A stretch of DNA of 64,000 nucleotides from Novosphingobium sp. FSW06-99 (GCF_001519065.1 NZ_KQ954253.1:378707-442706), one strand, 5' to 3'; shown: positions 8,374 through 18,773, numbered from the stretch's first letter. A program made the numbers and translations. Notes: generated from the sequence alone by a model not told the origin.

Positions 8374-8674
8374 GTTTTTGGAAAATTTATTTGTTCAAAC
8401 TGCGCCTTCTATTGTAGTGAATTGAAAATTCCGGTGAAAGTTTCTGCTACATTGTTAGGTACGATTCATGTAATCGCCTGACGTTCAAAATTGCCAATCC
8501 GAATCGCGGCGCTTGGTGTGGGCACGCGTACTGAAATTTGGTTCCACCCACCCCCGGTCCGTTGCAGGTCAGTGCAGGCCGAACTTTTCCGTTTCAGGTC
8601 ATCCTATGCTCAGGATTTTCTTTGAGATTATGCGAATTGCGTGATTATTGAGGTGCCGTTGAAAGGAACGGCAC
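8374..8674. other. Intergenic upstream of integrase
   Basis: 301 bases without a gene. The right half is GC-rich and probably carries the integrase promoter and arm-type sites; no further direct repeat of the attachment core was found here. Confidence 0.4.
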
Positions 8675-9829
8675 ATGCGCAAGGCACTCAATGCGAAAGC
8701 AATCGACGCGCTGAAACCACAGGACAAGCGATATGAGGTCCACGACCTTCTATGCCCTGGCTTCAGCGTTCGCGTGTATCCGACCGGCAAGAAGGTCTTC
8801 ACGGTCAAATACCGCTATGGTGTCAAACAGCGCCGCATGGATGTAGGTGTTTACCCGCGGTTGAGCCTTGCCGAAGCCCGCACTCGGGCGATCGAAGCGC
8901 GGCGTTTGGTCGATGAAGGTGTCGATCCCGCAGCAAAGCGTCGCCAGTTGGATATGCGTGTCGAGGCAATCTGCACCGAGTTCATTCGGATTTACGCACG
9001 CCCGCGCAATCGCAGTTGGCGTGAGGCCGAGCGCATTCTGCAACGCGAACTCGTGCCAGTGTTCGGCCAGCGCGACATCCGACACCTCACCCGCCCAGAC
9101 ATCATGTCTTTGATCGACGGCGCTGTGGAACGTGGATCAGCCTATCAGGCGAACCGCATCCATTCGCATTTGCGCAAACTGTTCAATTGGTGTGTCGAAC
9201 GCGGCATCGTCGATGCTTCGCCTGTGCTGGGCCTGCGGGCACCGACACGGGAGCAAGCGCGCGACCGCGTCCTGACCGATGCCGAAATCACGGCCCTCCT
9301 GAAAGCCTGCGAGGCCGAACCATACCCATATCGGCAATTTGCTCCCCTGCTGCTGGCAACCGCGCAACGCCGGGGCGAATTGAATGAAATGCGTTGGAGC
9401 GAAATCAATCTCGACCAGAAGGAATGGGTCATTCCCAGCCACTTGTCGAAGAACGGCAAGCCCCATGCCGTGCCACTCAGCGCGTTTGCCCTGCAACTGC
9501 TGGGCGAAGTCCCGCGCTACGCTGGATGCGACATCGTGTTCACCACCAATGGCCGGGTGCCGATCAACGGATTCACAAAGGCCATACGGCGTATGCATGA
9601 GATTTCGGGGACGACCAACTGGCGGTTCCACGATCTGCGCCGTACAGCCGCCTCAGGCATGGCCCGGGCAAAGGTCGCGCCGCACATCATCGAAAAGGTC
9701 TTGAACCACATCTCGGGCACGATTTCAGGCGTGGCGGCGGTGTATAATCGCTATGGCTACGACACCGAGAAGCGCGACGCCTTGGAACAATGGGGCGAAA
9801 CGCTCGCCAAACTCGCGAGACAGAATTAG
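8675..9829 (+). CDS. int: P4-type tyrosine integrase
   Basis: 384 residues with the P4/IntS architecture. An N-terminal DUF4102 domain (1-85, including GFSVRVYPTGKKVFTVKYRYG and RMDVGVYPRLSLAEAR) is followed by a SAM-like core-binding domain (95-190) and a catalytic domain. Catalytic residues are visible: Arg233 in TAQRRGEL, Lys260 in SKNGKPHAVPL, His319 and Arg322 in FHDLRRTAASGM, His345 in LNHISG and the nucleophile Tyr357 in AVYNRYGY. The enzyme should integrate and excise the island at the tRNA-Lys 3' end. The gene leads an operon-like series with the toxin-antitoxin pair. Confidence 0.93.
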   Translation: MRKALNAKAIDALKPQDKRYEVHDLLCPGFSVRVYPTGKKVFTVKYRYGVKQRRMDVGVYPRLSLAEARTRAIEARRLVDEGVDPAAKRRQLDMRVEAICTEFIRIYARPRNRSWREAERILQRELVPVFGQRDIRHLTRPDIMSLIDGAVERGSAYQANRIHSHLRKLFNWCVERGIVDASPVLGLRAPTREQARDRVLTDAEITALLKACEAEPYPYRQFAPLLLATAQRRGELNEMRWSEINLDQKEWVIPSHLSKNGKPHAVPLSAFALQLLGEVPRYAGCDIVFTTNGRVPINGFTKAIRRMHEISGTTNWRFHDLRRTAASGMARAKVAPHIIEKVLNHISGTISGVAAVYNRYGYDTEKRDALEQWGETLAKLARQN

Positions 9830-9845
9830 ATACACAGCGTGTATC
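9829..9845. promoter_or_regulatory. Inverted repeat upstream of the toxin-antitoxin pair
   Basis: GATACAC-AGC-GTGTATC is a perfect 7-bp dyad beginning at the last base of the integrase gene, 34 bases before the antitoxin ATG; TGATATCA follows nearby. Ribbon-helix-helix DUF1778 antitoxins autoregulate through such sites, so this is the likely operator. Confidence 0.6.
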
Positions 9846-9879
9846 ATTCGTGATATCATCGCACGGAAAGGAGTTCGCG

Positions 9880-10176
9880 ATGGATATGTCCACCGACCGC
9901 GCAGGCCGGGCGCAAGAGCTAAAGGCGGTCAATCTTCGGGTTCGCGAAGACACCCGTGCGCTAATCGATAAGGCGGCGACCATTCAGGGCCGTTCCCGAA
10001 CGGACTTCATGATCGAGGCGGCGCGCCGCGCGGCTGAGGAAGCCATTTTGGACCAGCGGGTGATTATGGTCGATCAGGAAAGCTACGACCGCTTCCTGGC
10101 CGCCTTGGACCGTGCGCCGGAGAGCAATGACAAGCTGCGCAAGCTCATGCACACGAAGGCGCCATGGGATCAGTGA
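9880..10176 (+). CDS. DUF1778 (TacA-like) antitoxin
   Basis: 98 residues; the ATG at 9880 has AAAGGAG nine bases upstream. KAVNLRVREDTRALIDKAATIQGRSRTDFMIEAARRAAEEAI is the ribbon-helix-helix DUF1778 domain (about 15-55), and the acidic, less ordered C-terminus would wrap the toxin. The family neutralises GNAT toxins that acetylate aminoacyl-tRNA and represses its own promoter. It overlaps the toxin gene by 13 bases, the usual translational coupling. Confidence 0.9.
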   Translation: MDMSTDRAGRAQELKAVNLRVREDTRALIDKAATIQGRSRTDFMIEAARRAAEEAILDQRVIMVDQESYDRFLAALDRAPESNDKLRKLMHTKAPWDQ

Positions 10177-10667
10177 CCGCCCTTTCTACCCCGGCGTTGC
10201 TTGCCGATCATCACAATTTGGACGAATTCCGATCAGGCGTGCCAACGCTTGATGATTGGCTGTTGCGGCGCGCTCGCCCCAATCAAATCGCAGGCGCCAG
10301 CCGTGTCTTCGTAACCTGTGCCGACAATCGGGTCGTCGGGTACTATGCGTTGGCATCCAGCGCTATTGCCTGCAGCGACGCCACCGGGCGCATGCGTCGC
10401 AACATGCCCGATCCAATTCCCGTGGTCGTGCTGGCCCGCCTTGCAGTTGACCGGGGCTATCAAGGGCGGAGCATTGGCCGTGGCTTGATGCGCGATGCAG
10501 CTTTGCGCGTCCTTGCCGCCGCCAGCGAAATCGGCATCAGGGGCTTGGTGGTGCACGCCATTTCGGAGGATGCCAAAGCGTTTTACCTCAACATGGGCAT
10601 GCTACCATCGCCGACAAACGAACTGACCTTGATGATCCCGCTCGGCGATCTTGAGGCAAGCCTATGA
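10164..10667 (+). CDS. TacT-like GNAT toxin
   Basis: 167 residues, the usual size for tRNA-acetylating GNAT toxins. The N-terminus (LADHHNLDEFRSGVPTLDDWLLRRA) is typical of the TacT/AtaT2-like group. The acetyl-CoA loop is ARLAVDRGYQGRSIGRGLM, and the late motif AKAFYLNMGM supplies the conserved Tyr expected for catalysis. Function by family: acetylation of the amino acid on charged tRNA, stopping translation, controlled by the upstream DUF1778 antitoxin. In an island the pair probably stabilises the element; a phage-defence role is possible. Confidence 0.9.
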   Translation: MGSVTALSTPALLADHHNLDEFRSGVPTLDDWLLRRARPNQIAGASRVFVTCADNRVVGYYALASSAIACSDATGRMRRNMPDPIPVVVLARLAVDRGYQGRSIGRGLMRDAALRVLAAASEIGIRGLVVHAISEDAKAFYLNMGMLPSPTNELTLMIPLGDLEASL

Positions 10668-10758
10668 GATATCGGAGCAAACGCGCCAACATTCGTCACC
10701 CACGCATGGAATTCTGCGGCCCGCAATTTGGTGAAAGAGGTATGGCAGCGAACTGATC

Positions 10759-11409
10759 ATGACCGAACCAGTCGAACCGATAGAGCCCGCCTTTCCTCGC
10801 CGCGTGCTCAAGGCCATCATCGATGAAGCCAAGATCACGGACCCGGATCGACAAGCGATTTTGGCGGAACGGTTGGACTACCTTGCGGCTTATTACCGTG
10901 ATGTCCTGTCTTCAATGCCCAACGAGTTCGACAGGTTTGCCCCGTTCGACGCGACGCTGACTGAGCGCGTGGACTGGCTCGACATTGAGGTTTTGAACCC
11001 GCTCAAGCGCCTGATTGACGCGCTAAGCCCGGAAAATCGGGCTTGGTTTTCCCTGTGGCCAAACGATGTCATCGATGAACTCAAGCCGGATTACGACGCT
11101 GCGCGGGCTCAGTTGGAAAACCTGCGGCAAATGGCACAAAATGTGGTCATCAATCTGGTAGTGCACCGCCGAACGGGGCTGCCATTCAACGAGTTCCTTC
11201 AGTTCCATATCGTCACGGATATTGCGAAGGTTTTGAAGGAAGTCGTCCCCGAGCTCAAGCCAAGCCGTGGCACCTACTTGAAAGAACCCAAAGGGTTCCA
11301 TGGCCGCTATCCGGCCATCGTCCGAATGGTCTTCGAAGCCATCACCGGCAAGGCGGATTCCCTTGACCGGTTGATCAAGGAACTGGTCGATCAAAATCGA
11401 CGCAAATGA
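10759..11409 (+). CDS. Hypothetical helical protein
   Basis: 216 residues, predicted mostly alpha-helical, with no recognised domain. It begins PVEPIEPAFPRRVLKAIIDEAK and continues with amphipathic helices. A motif-like stretch, NLVVHRRTGLPFNEFLQFHIV, lies near 125-145, and GTYLKEPKGFHGRYPAIVRMVFEAITG near 172-198. No signal peptide or membrane segment. It follows the toxin gene by 91 bases in the same direction. Possibly element-specific; function not inferable. Confidence 0.6.
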   Translation: MTEPVEPIEPAFPRRVLKAIIDEAKITDPDRQAILAERLDYLAAYYRDVLSSMPNEFDRFAPFDATLTERVDWLDIEVLNPLKRLIDALSPENRAWFSLWPNDVIDELKPDYDAARAQLENLRQMAQNVVINLVVHRRTGLPFNEFLQFHIVTDIAKVLKEVVPELKPSRGTYLKEPKGFHGRYPAIVRMVFEAITGKADSLDRLIKELVDQNRRK

Positions 11410-11505
11410 ACGTTCCAAGCGAATTTCGGGTGGCACTTTCATTTGCCACTATCGCCTTCGGCAAAAATATGTGAATAATACATTGTCATCACAAACGGAG
11501 TAATC

Positions 11506-11715
11506 GTGGTGACAATACTCAATAATAAAATCGTTATCGACCGAAATGGTCTGAATAAGCTCGGCATTTCGATGTCGAACTCAACGCTTCTGCGACTCGA
11601 AGCGAAGGGGCAATTCCCCCGGCGCATTCGATTTGGTGCTCACAGCGTCGCATGGCTGGCAGATGAGGTTCACGCCCACATCGCATCGCTTGCCGCAGCT
11701 CGGGAGGTCGCGTGA
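11506..11715 (+). CDS. AlpA-family excisionase/transcriptional regulator
   Basis: 69 residues from a GTG start preceded by ACGGAG. LGISMSNSTLLRLEAKGQFPRRIRFGAHSVAWLADEVHAHI is the MerR-like winged helix-turn-helix of AlpA proteins (insertion of a helix into DNA, then the R-x-G-x-x-x-x-W strand). AlpA-type proteins activate integrase expression or act as directionality factors in P4-like elements. It overlaps the primase start by four bases, forming a replication/excision operon. Confidence 0.88.
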   Translation: MVTILNNKIVIDRNGLNKLGISMSNSTLLRLEAKGQFPRRIRFGAHSVAWLADEVHAHIASLAAAREVA

Positions 11716-12641
11716 TGATCCCATCAAAGCTGCACCCCCTCGCCAATCCCAGCAATTCAGCCGAAACGCGCAAAGCCATCATTCAGTTTCTCATGCGAGT
11801 CTGGGGTGATTATCACCCGTCAGAATACACATTTGTCGGAACAATGAATGATAACGGGCTTTGGAAAGACCATACAATCCGAGGCGATAGGAAAAATAAA
11901 ATTGCGACGATATTGGAAAATTACCCCGCAGATCGGTACAATCTTTATTTTTGCCCAAATTCATTTTCCAAACAAGAACGGAAGACAATTTTTGCGAACC
12001 GCACCCGTTACGCATGGTGCGACATCGATGACAATTCAGTAGCCAACTACGACCCTCAGCCTCACATTCTATGGCAAACGTCGCCGGGTCGGCATCAAGG
12101 GCTCTGGATTTGGGACCAGGTTTATCCTGGCGATGTCGCTGAGCAGTATTCCCGCAACATCGTCACCAAAGACGGCGGCGACAGGGGGGGATGGTCGGTG
12201 ACCAAAATGCTGCGTATTCCTGGCACGCGCAACCTTAAGCCTAAATATGACCGGCCTTGGGTCAAGTTGCTGTCATTCTCCGCCGCTCAGCAACGCCTTC
12301 CAACTAGTCTTGCTGAAATTCGCCCGATCGCGCCGAAGGCTGCCATCATTGGGAGTGCAGACCTGACCGGGCTCGATTCGAAGGAGATTATCCAGCGCTA
12401 CAGGAAGCATTTGGAGTTGCGTGCGCGAACGCTGACAATGGCAACGCGGGCCATTTATCCAGACCGGTCCGACGCCATTTTCATAATCGTTTCAGCTTTC
12501 GTTTTGGCTGGTGCAACTGATGCAGAAATCGTCTGTGTTATCTTGGCCAACCCGCACTTCTTGGAAAAGCACGGTGACAATCAGCCAATGGCAGAGCGCG
12601 AAGTCGTGACCATCCGCGCCAAGGTGGAGGCGGGACGATGA
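11712..12641 (+). CDS. RepB/primase-like protein (AEP-type)
   Basis: 309 residues. The primase-polymerase core shows YAWCDIDDN (Asp104 and Asp106, metal ligands), SPGRHQGLWIW (His128) and SVTKMLRIPGTRNLKPKYDRPW, the motif order of archaeo-eukaryotic-type primases in RepB_primase plasmid/satellite replication proteins. The C-terminal helical region (230-309) has the usual size for primase C-terminal domains. Overlaps alpA and the helicase gene by four bases each. Likely synthesises primers for replication of the excised island. Confidence 0.8.
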   Translation: MMIPSKLHPLANPSNSAETRKAIIQFLMRVWGDYHPSEYTFVGTMNDNGLWKDHTIRGDRKNKIATILENYPADRYNLYFCPNSFSKQERKTIFANRTRYAWCDIDDNSVANYDPQPHILWQTSPGRHQGLWIWDQVYPGDVAEQYSRNIVTKDGGDRGGWSVTKMLRIPGTRNLKPKYDRPWVKLLSFSAAQQRLPTSLAEIRPIAPKAAIIGSADLTGLDSKEIIQRYRKHLELRARTLTMATRAIYPDRSDAIFIIVSAFVLAGATDAEIVCVILANPHFLEKHGDNQPMAEREVVTIRAKVEAGR

Positions 12642-13813
12642 GTCGCAATCAGAACAACAGCAAACTCCGTTTGAAGGGCGACAGCCGCCAGCGTGAGATC
12701 GCAATTTCTACGTCAGCTTGGGGGGCGAGAGGATTGTCAAAGGCGCAAGCCAAGGCCTTGGCAATTACGCTAAACGAACAAATAAATGTACCGCCACTCG
12801 GCGATGAAAAATTCACGGAAGCATTCCGCGATGCGTGGTCGCGCTTTGATGCGGAGGAGAAAGAAGAATATTTTCAAAACCTCCACGAGGTCGAAGCGAG
12901 GGAGCCTGAGTTTTTGGTAGACCCCTTTATCCCTCGCGGTGCGCTGACCATGCTCGACGGGCATCCCGGGCAGGGCAAATCAATGATCACCACCCATCTT
13001 GCCGCAGCGGTGACAAGCGGCAAGCTGTTTGCCAAACGGTATGAGGTGCCCAAAGGCAGGGTGCTATTCATGGCGCCCGAAGACGATGCCGATCGGGTAT
13101 TGCGGCCTCGCTTGGAGGCGCAGGGCGCCAATCTGGCAAAAATCCGCTTTATGGCGAACTTGCACCCTATGGACGAAAAAGGCCGCGCGCTGCTGCGCAA
13201 GGAGCTTCTCGATTATCCACCGGAACTGGCAATAATCGATCCACTCCCACCGTTCATGAGTGAGGAAACGAACACATACAAGGCGACGGAAGTCCGCAGC
13301 TTCATGCAGCCATTAGCATTGTTGGCGCGCGAAATGAATATTGCAATCTTGCTGGTCCGGCATTTGCGCAAGGGAGGCTCTGCTTTTGCGATTGAAGCCG
13401 GGCAGGGTTCTATAGATTTCATCGCCGCCGTGCGATCGGGTCTGATCGTTTTTCCGCACCGCATAGACCCGAACACAAAGGTCTTTGCACACCCCAAGGC
13501 AAACTGGTCAAAGCCGGGCCCTTCTCTTACCTTCGAGATCGAGGCGCGCGAAGGCGCCTCCGTGCCGAAAATCAAATGGTTGTCAGAACTCAGTGAAACT
13601 GCCGACCAGCTTATGCAGGCGGAAGCGAAACAGAATGCCGACCAAACCGCAGCAGAAGTCATAGTCGAGCTTCTCGCAGCGGGGCCAATGAAGGCAAGTG
13701 AGGCCATGGATCACCTAAAGGGCAAAGGCTTTAGCGAGCGAACCATCGACCGTGCGAAGCCCATTGCTGGCGTCAAGGCTGCACGGGGGCCCGGCGCACT
13801 GTGGTCATTGTGA
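12638..13813 (+). CDS. RepA-like AAA ATPase / replicative helicase
   Basis: 391 residues. A RecA-fold ATPase core begins after an N-terminal helical region: Walker A GHPGQGKSM (108-116), GRVLFMAPEDDADRV with the acidic residues expected of RepA/AAA_25 proteins, Walker B ELAIIDPLPPF (196-206), then ILLVRHLRKGGS. The last 70 residues look like a winged helix (LLAAGPMKASEAMDHLKGKGFSERTIDRA), often used to bind the origin. With the coupled primase it forms the replication module. A strong bidirectional terminator follows immediately. Confidence 0.85.
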   Translation: MSRNQNNSKLRLKGDSRQREIAISTSAWGARGLSKAQAKALAITLNEQINVPPLGDEKFTEAFRDAWSRFDAEEKEEYFQNLHEVEAREPEFLVDPFIPRGALTMLDGHPGQGKSMITTHLAAAVTSGKLFAKRYEVPKGRVLFMAPEDDADRVLRPRLEAQGANLAKIRFMANLHPMDEKGRALLRKELLDYPPELAIIDPLPPFMSEETNTYKATEVRSFMQPLALLAREMNIAILLVRHLRKGGSAFAIEAGQGSIDFIAAVRSGLIVFPHRIDPNTKVFAHPKANWSKPGPSLTFEIEAREGASVPKIKWLSELSETADQLMQAEAKQNADQTAAEVIVELLAAGPMKASEAMDHLKGKGFSERTIDRAKPIAGVKAARGPGALWSL

Positions 13814-13819
13814 GATGCC

Positions 13820-13861
13820 AAAGAGCGCCAAACATTTGTATATATGTGTTTGGCGCTCTTT
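13820..13861. terminator. Bidirectional intrinsic terminator
   Basis: AAAGAGCGCCAAACA and TGTTTGGCGCTCTTT form a perfect 15-bp stem, flanked by A and T runs on both sides. It separates the rightward replication operon from the leftward small gene at 13865 and can serve both. Confidence 0.85.
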
Positions 13862-13864
13862 CGA

Positions 13865-14128
13865 TCATCCGGCGTCAGCTTGTGTAAGCGCTTTTCGTGC
13901 CTCTTCGAGCGACTTTGACCCCGGCAACCATTGCCACGGCTGGCGCGGTTCGTGTTCCTTGCCGAGGTTCGGATATTGCTTTGTCTGTTTTGCAGCAAGG
14001 CGCAGCATCATCCGGGCCTCGCGTGGGGAAATGCCCGCCTCACGGGCGACATGCTCAAGTGTGATAAATTCCACAGCACCTGTGGCTTCGGGTTGCGGGG
14101 CGGTCGATTTGGAATTGGTCGTCGTCAT
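13865..14128 (-). CDS. Small HTH-like hypothetical protein
   Basis: 87 residues from the ATG at 14128, chosen because AAGGAG stands nine bases upstream; longer in-frame starts lack such a site. After a Thr/Ser-rich start, FITLEHVAREAGISPREARMMLRLAAKQ reads as a helix-turn-helix, then PNLGKEHEPRQPWQWLPGSKSLEEARKAL resembles the beta-hairpin and final helix of MerR/excisionase-like DNA-binding proteins. Probably an element-encoded regulator or directionality factor. Followed by the shared terminator. Confidence 0.6.
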   Translation of the reverse strand: MTTTNSKSTAPQPEATGAVEFITLEHVAREAGISPREARMMLRLAAKQTKQYPNLGKEHEPRQPWQWLPGSKSLEEARKALTQADAG

Positions 14129-14198
14129 ATTGTCGGCTCCTTGGTTGATTGCCGACATCTCGATTAAGACGGGTTTGGAAGGTTTGTCAGGCCAAATC

Positions 14199-14426
14199 CT
14201 AGAAATCTTCATCAAAATCCATCAGCGGAATCGTGAAAGTCGTTTCCCCGTCGGAAAAAACATACTCGTCATCGTCGCTGCCGCTCTCGAAGGTGTAGCG
14301 ATGCCCGTTTACGTCGAGGTGGATAATTTCGTCGGGTGTGTGGATCACGTCAATTGTCGCACCCGGAAACAGAGCTTGCGCGTGACTGAAAATGTGGAGG
14401 CAATCGAGTGGTTCGTCGGCGGGCAT
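14199..14426 (-). CDS. Small acidic hypothetical protein
   Basis: 75 residues from an ATG with AAGGAG nine bases upstream (a longer frame to 14468 has no such site). The C-terminal half is strongly acidic (SGSDDDEYVFSDGETT, DFDEDF), with beta-prone stretches ATIDVIHTPDEIIHLDV and RYTFESG. Acidic proteins of this size in mobile elements can act as DNA mimics, but nothing here proves that. It lies 70 bases upstream of the HTH-like gene in the same direction, so the two may form an operon. Confidence 0.5.
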   Translation of the reverse strand: MPADEPLDCLHIFSHAQALFPGATIDVIHTPDEIIHLDVNGHRYTFESGSDDDEYVFSDGETTFTIPLMDFDEDF

Positions 14427-14552
14427 TGTGATGATCTCCTTTTTTAGACCATCAACTTCATAAGACAACGACCGGCGCCAATCAGGAAAATTCCTATAAA
14501 TAATCCATTGAACTTCTGATGTTATAATAATTCATCAAAGGGATTATTGGAA

Positions 14553-14870
14553 ATGCGTAATATACCACTGGGCAATTCTGTTATTGCCGCACAACTTGAC
14601 GCCTCGGGTTTAGCAATCAAGGTAAAAGTGTTCGCACACCTCGACCGCGAGATATCCTGCAACGTAACCGAGTGGGACCTGACTTGGGGCGCCTGCGATG
14701 CTCGGTGGGATGAACTCCCCGAAAAGCGCATAGACATGTTCCATGAAATTTTGCGCCACCTCGTTGGGTGTCATGGCGCTACGCACCGTATGGTCAACGA
14801 TGCCGCAATGGTCGTGCCGGAATACCGGCGCCTGCATTCAGGCCAACGATCAAGACGCCAGACCTACTGA
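14553..14870 (+). CDS. Hypothetical small protein
   Basis: About 105 residues from ATG 14553. The first 75 residues look like a folded domain (SVIAAQLDASGLAIKVKVFAHL, REISCNVTEWDLTWGACDARWDEL, MFHEILRHLVGC); the tail is Arg/Gln-rich and may be read-through of decayed DNA. No family recognised. A competing frame on the minus strand (14610-14837) is less protein-like. AT-rich DNA upstream could hold its promoter, in the gap divergent from the small acidic gene. Confidence 0.35.
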   Translation: MRNIPLGNSVIAAQLDASGLAIKVKVFAHLDREISCNVTEWDLTWGACDARWDELPEKRIDMFHEILRHLVGCHGATHRMVNDAAMVVPEYRRLHSGQRSRRQTY

Positions 14871-14893
14871 TATCAAACGAGTCCGCAAGCTGC

Positions 14894-15230
14894 TCATAGA
14901 TCGCGGTTTGGCGAGTCTCGGGCATGTTGACTTCTGCCGCCGGGTATCCGGCGGGCACCAGACCTACCGACCGAACCCACGAGCCGTTTGCGATAATGCG
15001 ACCTCGTCATCACCTCTGCCTCTTCGCCTCCGCACGCGATTATGAAGCGATTGCGGCGTTGGGATCGCAATACGCCTTCCCCGCCCATCATGCGCGCGCC
15101 CAGGTTGCCCGCCTTTTCCGGGCAGCGGCGAAGTGAATCCATGCTCTCGACTGCGTAGGTCAGCCCGTGCGCCCTGCGAGAGCCGTTTTACGGGCTGTAG
15201 TCGCAGTATTACGGACGCCTCATCCAACCT
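14894..15230 (-). pseudogene. Decayed copy of the GGxGSG-family gene
   Basis: On the minus strand, from about 15184, the frame reads GSRRAHGLTYAVESMDSLRR, then later RNRFIIACGGEEAEVM and YRKRLVG. The intact protein encoded at 18114-18773 reads ASRKAHRLSYAVQSMTALSA, GRNRLTVVRRAEEAEMI and YRDRLRG at the same places. Upstream, the matching region (a counterpart of CEVLYYADGRF) is in another frame, and the N-terminal half is absent. It is a truncated, frameshifted paralogue 3 kb from the intact one. Confidence 0.7.
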
Positions 15231-15264
15231 CTTTTGCGATCCAGATGCCACATAACAATATGTA

Positions 15265-16236
15265 TCATTCCTGCGATTCGCCGTCGTTCGACCGGTTTTC
15301 TGTCACGGCCTGCAAAGGTTCCGGGGCCCGGATTGCCCGATTGGAATTTAAGCAATCCAAAGTATAGGCGCGGCGAAATAATAAAACTCTACTCAGATCG
15401 TACCACATTTGGCGTTCTTGTTGCGCGGTTGGCGGGAGCTCAAACCCCATGCTGTTTGCGAGAGGTCGGCGGTAAAGATCGAACATCGCCGTAAAGCTGG
15501 TCCCCCATGCCCGGGCAGCATTGGGCAAAGTCAACCAGAGCAGTGTTGTCATGATAAGCGGCGGGATCGCAGGTAGTCGAGCCATCCACCCCTGAGCATA
15601 AACCGCAACGATAGCTGCGTCGATCAAACTTCCCCAGAACAGAGTAATGTGGAAGTCAAGGCGTGCTCGACTGTCCTGCAAAAGCTCTTGTGCACCTTTC
15701 GGTAAAATCGCCGAAAGACGTGGCCAGAACACCACTGCGTCCATACCATAAACGATCGCCGGGTAACTCTCGAAAGCTCGATAGGTGTTGCCAAAAGGTG
15801 TCGGCAGAACGTGTTCGCGTCTTGCTGGCCACGCTGCGGCCGCCTGCGCTCCCGCCTTCGCAAGCGCAGAATCGGGCTTCGCGTCGTTGTTCTGCTTCCA
15901 TGCCGCTTCGAGGCGGTCCCATTCAATTGCGACAGGTACATACAGCCTATCGTACCTGCGTCGACTCCATCCACCAAGAAGCCGGAGAGGGTTTAAGCGA
16001 CCATAGCCCTCAAGAATCCTCACGAGAGGTCGATTTAGTATCAGCATCAAAAATGCGATAAGAACAGTAGAAAATACTGCTTTTCCCAGTTTTTCGAGAT
16101 CAACAAGCGCAAACGGGCCGATATCGAGAACATCCAGACCGGCACCGTAGGCGAGATAGATGACGACAATCAGTACAGGAAGGACATATCCAAAAATGAA
16201 CCCCCGGCCGAACAGCTTAGGGATCTCATCAAGCAT
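15265..16236 (-). CDS. Membrane protein coupled to groEL, unknown function
   Basis: 323 residues with hydrophobic segments at about 10-32 (FIFGYVLPVLIVVIYLAYGAG), 48-68 (AVFSTVLIAFLMLILNRPL), and two near 195-245 (LFWGSLIDAAIVAVYAQG; IPPLIMTTLLWLTLPNAARAWG). A hydrophilic domain of about 125 residues between the pairs carries GYGRLNPLRLLGGWSRRRYDRLY and RAFESYPAIVYGMD. The stop of groEL is followed by only three bases before this ATG, so translation is probably coupled. No domain was recognised, although DAVVFWPRL-like aromatic clusters occur in uncharacterised defence-island membrane proteins. Function unknown; partnership with the island GroEL is inferred from layout only. Confidence 0.75.
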   Translation of the reverse strand: MLDEIPKLFGRGFIFGYVLPVLIVVIYLAYGAGLDVLDIGPFALVDLEKLGKAVFSTVLIAFLMLILNRPLVRILEGYGRLNPLRLLGGWSRRRYDRLYVPVAIEWDRLEAAWKQNNDAKPDSALAKAGAQAAAAWPARREHVLPTPFGNTYRAFESYPAIVYGMDAVVFWPRLSAILPKGAQELLQDSRARLDFHITLFWGSLIDAAIVAVYAQGWMARLPAIPPLIMTTLLWLTLPNAARAWGTSFTAMFDLYRRPLANSMGFELPPTAQQERQMWYDLSRVLLFRRAYTLDCLNSNRAIRAPEPLQAVTENRSNDGESQE

Positions 16237-16239
16237 CGA

Positions 16240-17955
<1,716 letters not shown>

Positions 17956-18113
17956 TCAAGAGATCATTGGGCAGTGCAGCTGATTGCCTTAGCGCCACCC
18001 AAATCTAACCTGTGGGATAATCCCAATACCGGTCAATCGTGGACGCATAAAGCAGTCCTCGGCCTATGCCATGGGTCACCTCGCCCGAGATGTCGGAATA
18101 CCGCATCTTAGAC

Positions 18114-18773
18114 CTATCTACGTTTGTTGCTGGGTCTCCGTCGGGTACCAGACAGGTCCGCAGCGCCACGAAGTCGGTCACGATATAATGCTATCGCAAT
18201 CATTTCCGCCTCTTCGGCGCGTCGAACTACCGTAAGGCGGTTGCGCCCTCGGGCACGCGGCATCCCCCCCTCGCCTTTCAGACGTCGGCGCAGCTTACCG
18301 TCCCTCAATCGCGCGGCAGACAATGCGGTCATGCTCTGCACGGCGTAACTCAACCGATGGGCCTTGCGCGATGCGAAACGGCCATCGGCGTAATACAGGA
18401 CTTCGCAACGCTCGGCGGTCGTCGGACATATATAATAGCAGCGGTGGCCACCCATATGTGCTGGCACGGCATCGATCGCGATGCGCTGCTTGATCGCACC
18501 ACCGGGCATGTCGCCGGTCACCATCATGTCGCCACCGCGTTCAATGTCGCTGAGATCAACCCGAAGGCGCACGCTGCAAGCGCGTAGGCCGCCGATGCGC
18601 CAATACACGGTGTCGATCATGCATGTGCCGGGTGTGACAACGCCTAGGCGGCGCAACAGACGAATGTCGAGTGCCGGAACATCTTCGACATTGCCTATGC
18701 GCGTTGTCCGTTTTGCCCCTGATCCGATGCCACCCATGCCCGCCTCCGTTTTGGGTTCACCGTGATCATACAC
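18114..18773 (-). CDS. GGxGSG-family hypothetical protein
   Basis: 219 residues. It has the signature of an uncharacterised proteobacterial family common in prophages and islands: GGIGSGAKRTTRIGNVEDVPALDIRLLRRLGVVTPG at the N-terminus, then a W-x-x-G beta segment. Next come HMGGHRCYYICPTTAERCEVLYYADGRFASRKAHRLSYAVQSM, in which a Cys pair and a second C resemble a degenerate zinc ribbon, and a basic C-terminal helix rich in Arg. Nucleic-acid binding is plausible from the ribbon and charge but unproven. A truncated second copy lies at 14894-15230. It precedes groEL on the same strand by 215 bases. Confidence 0.7.
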   Translation of the reverse strand: MYDHGEPKTEAGMGGIGSGAKRTTRIGNVEDVPALDIRLLRRLGVVTPGTCMIDTVYWRIGGLRACSVRLRVDLSDIERGGDMMVTGDMPGGAIKQRIAIDAVPAHMGGHRCYYICPTTAERCEVLYYADGRFASRKAHRLSYAVQSMTALSAARLRDGKLRRRLKGEGGMPRARGRNRLTVVRRAEEAEMIAIALYRDRLRGAADLSGTRRRPSNKRR

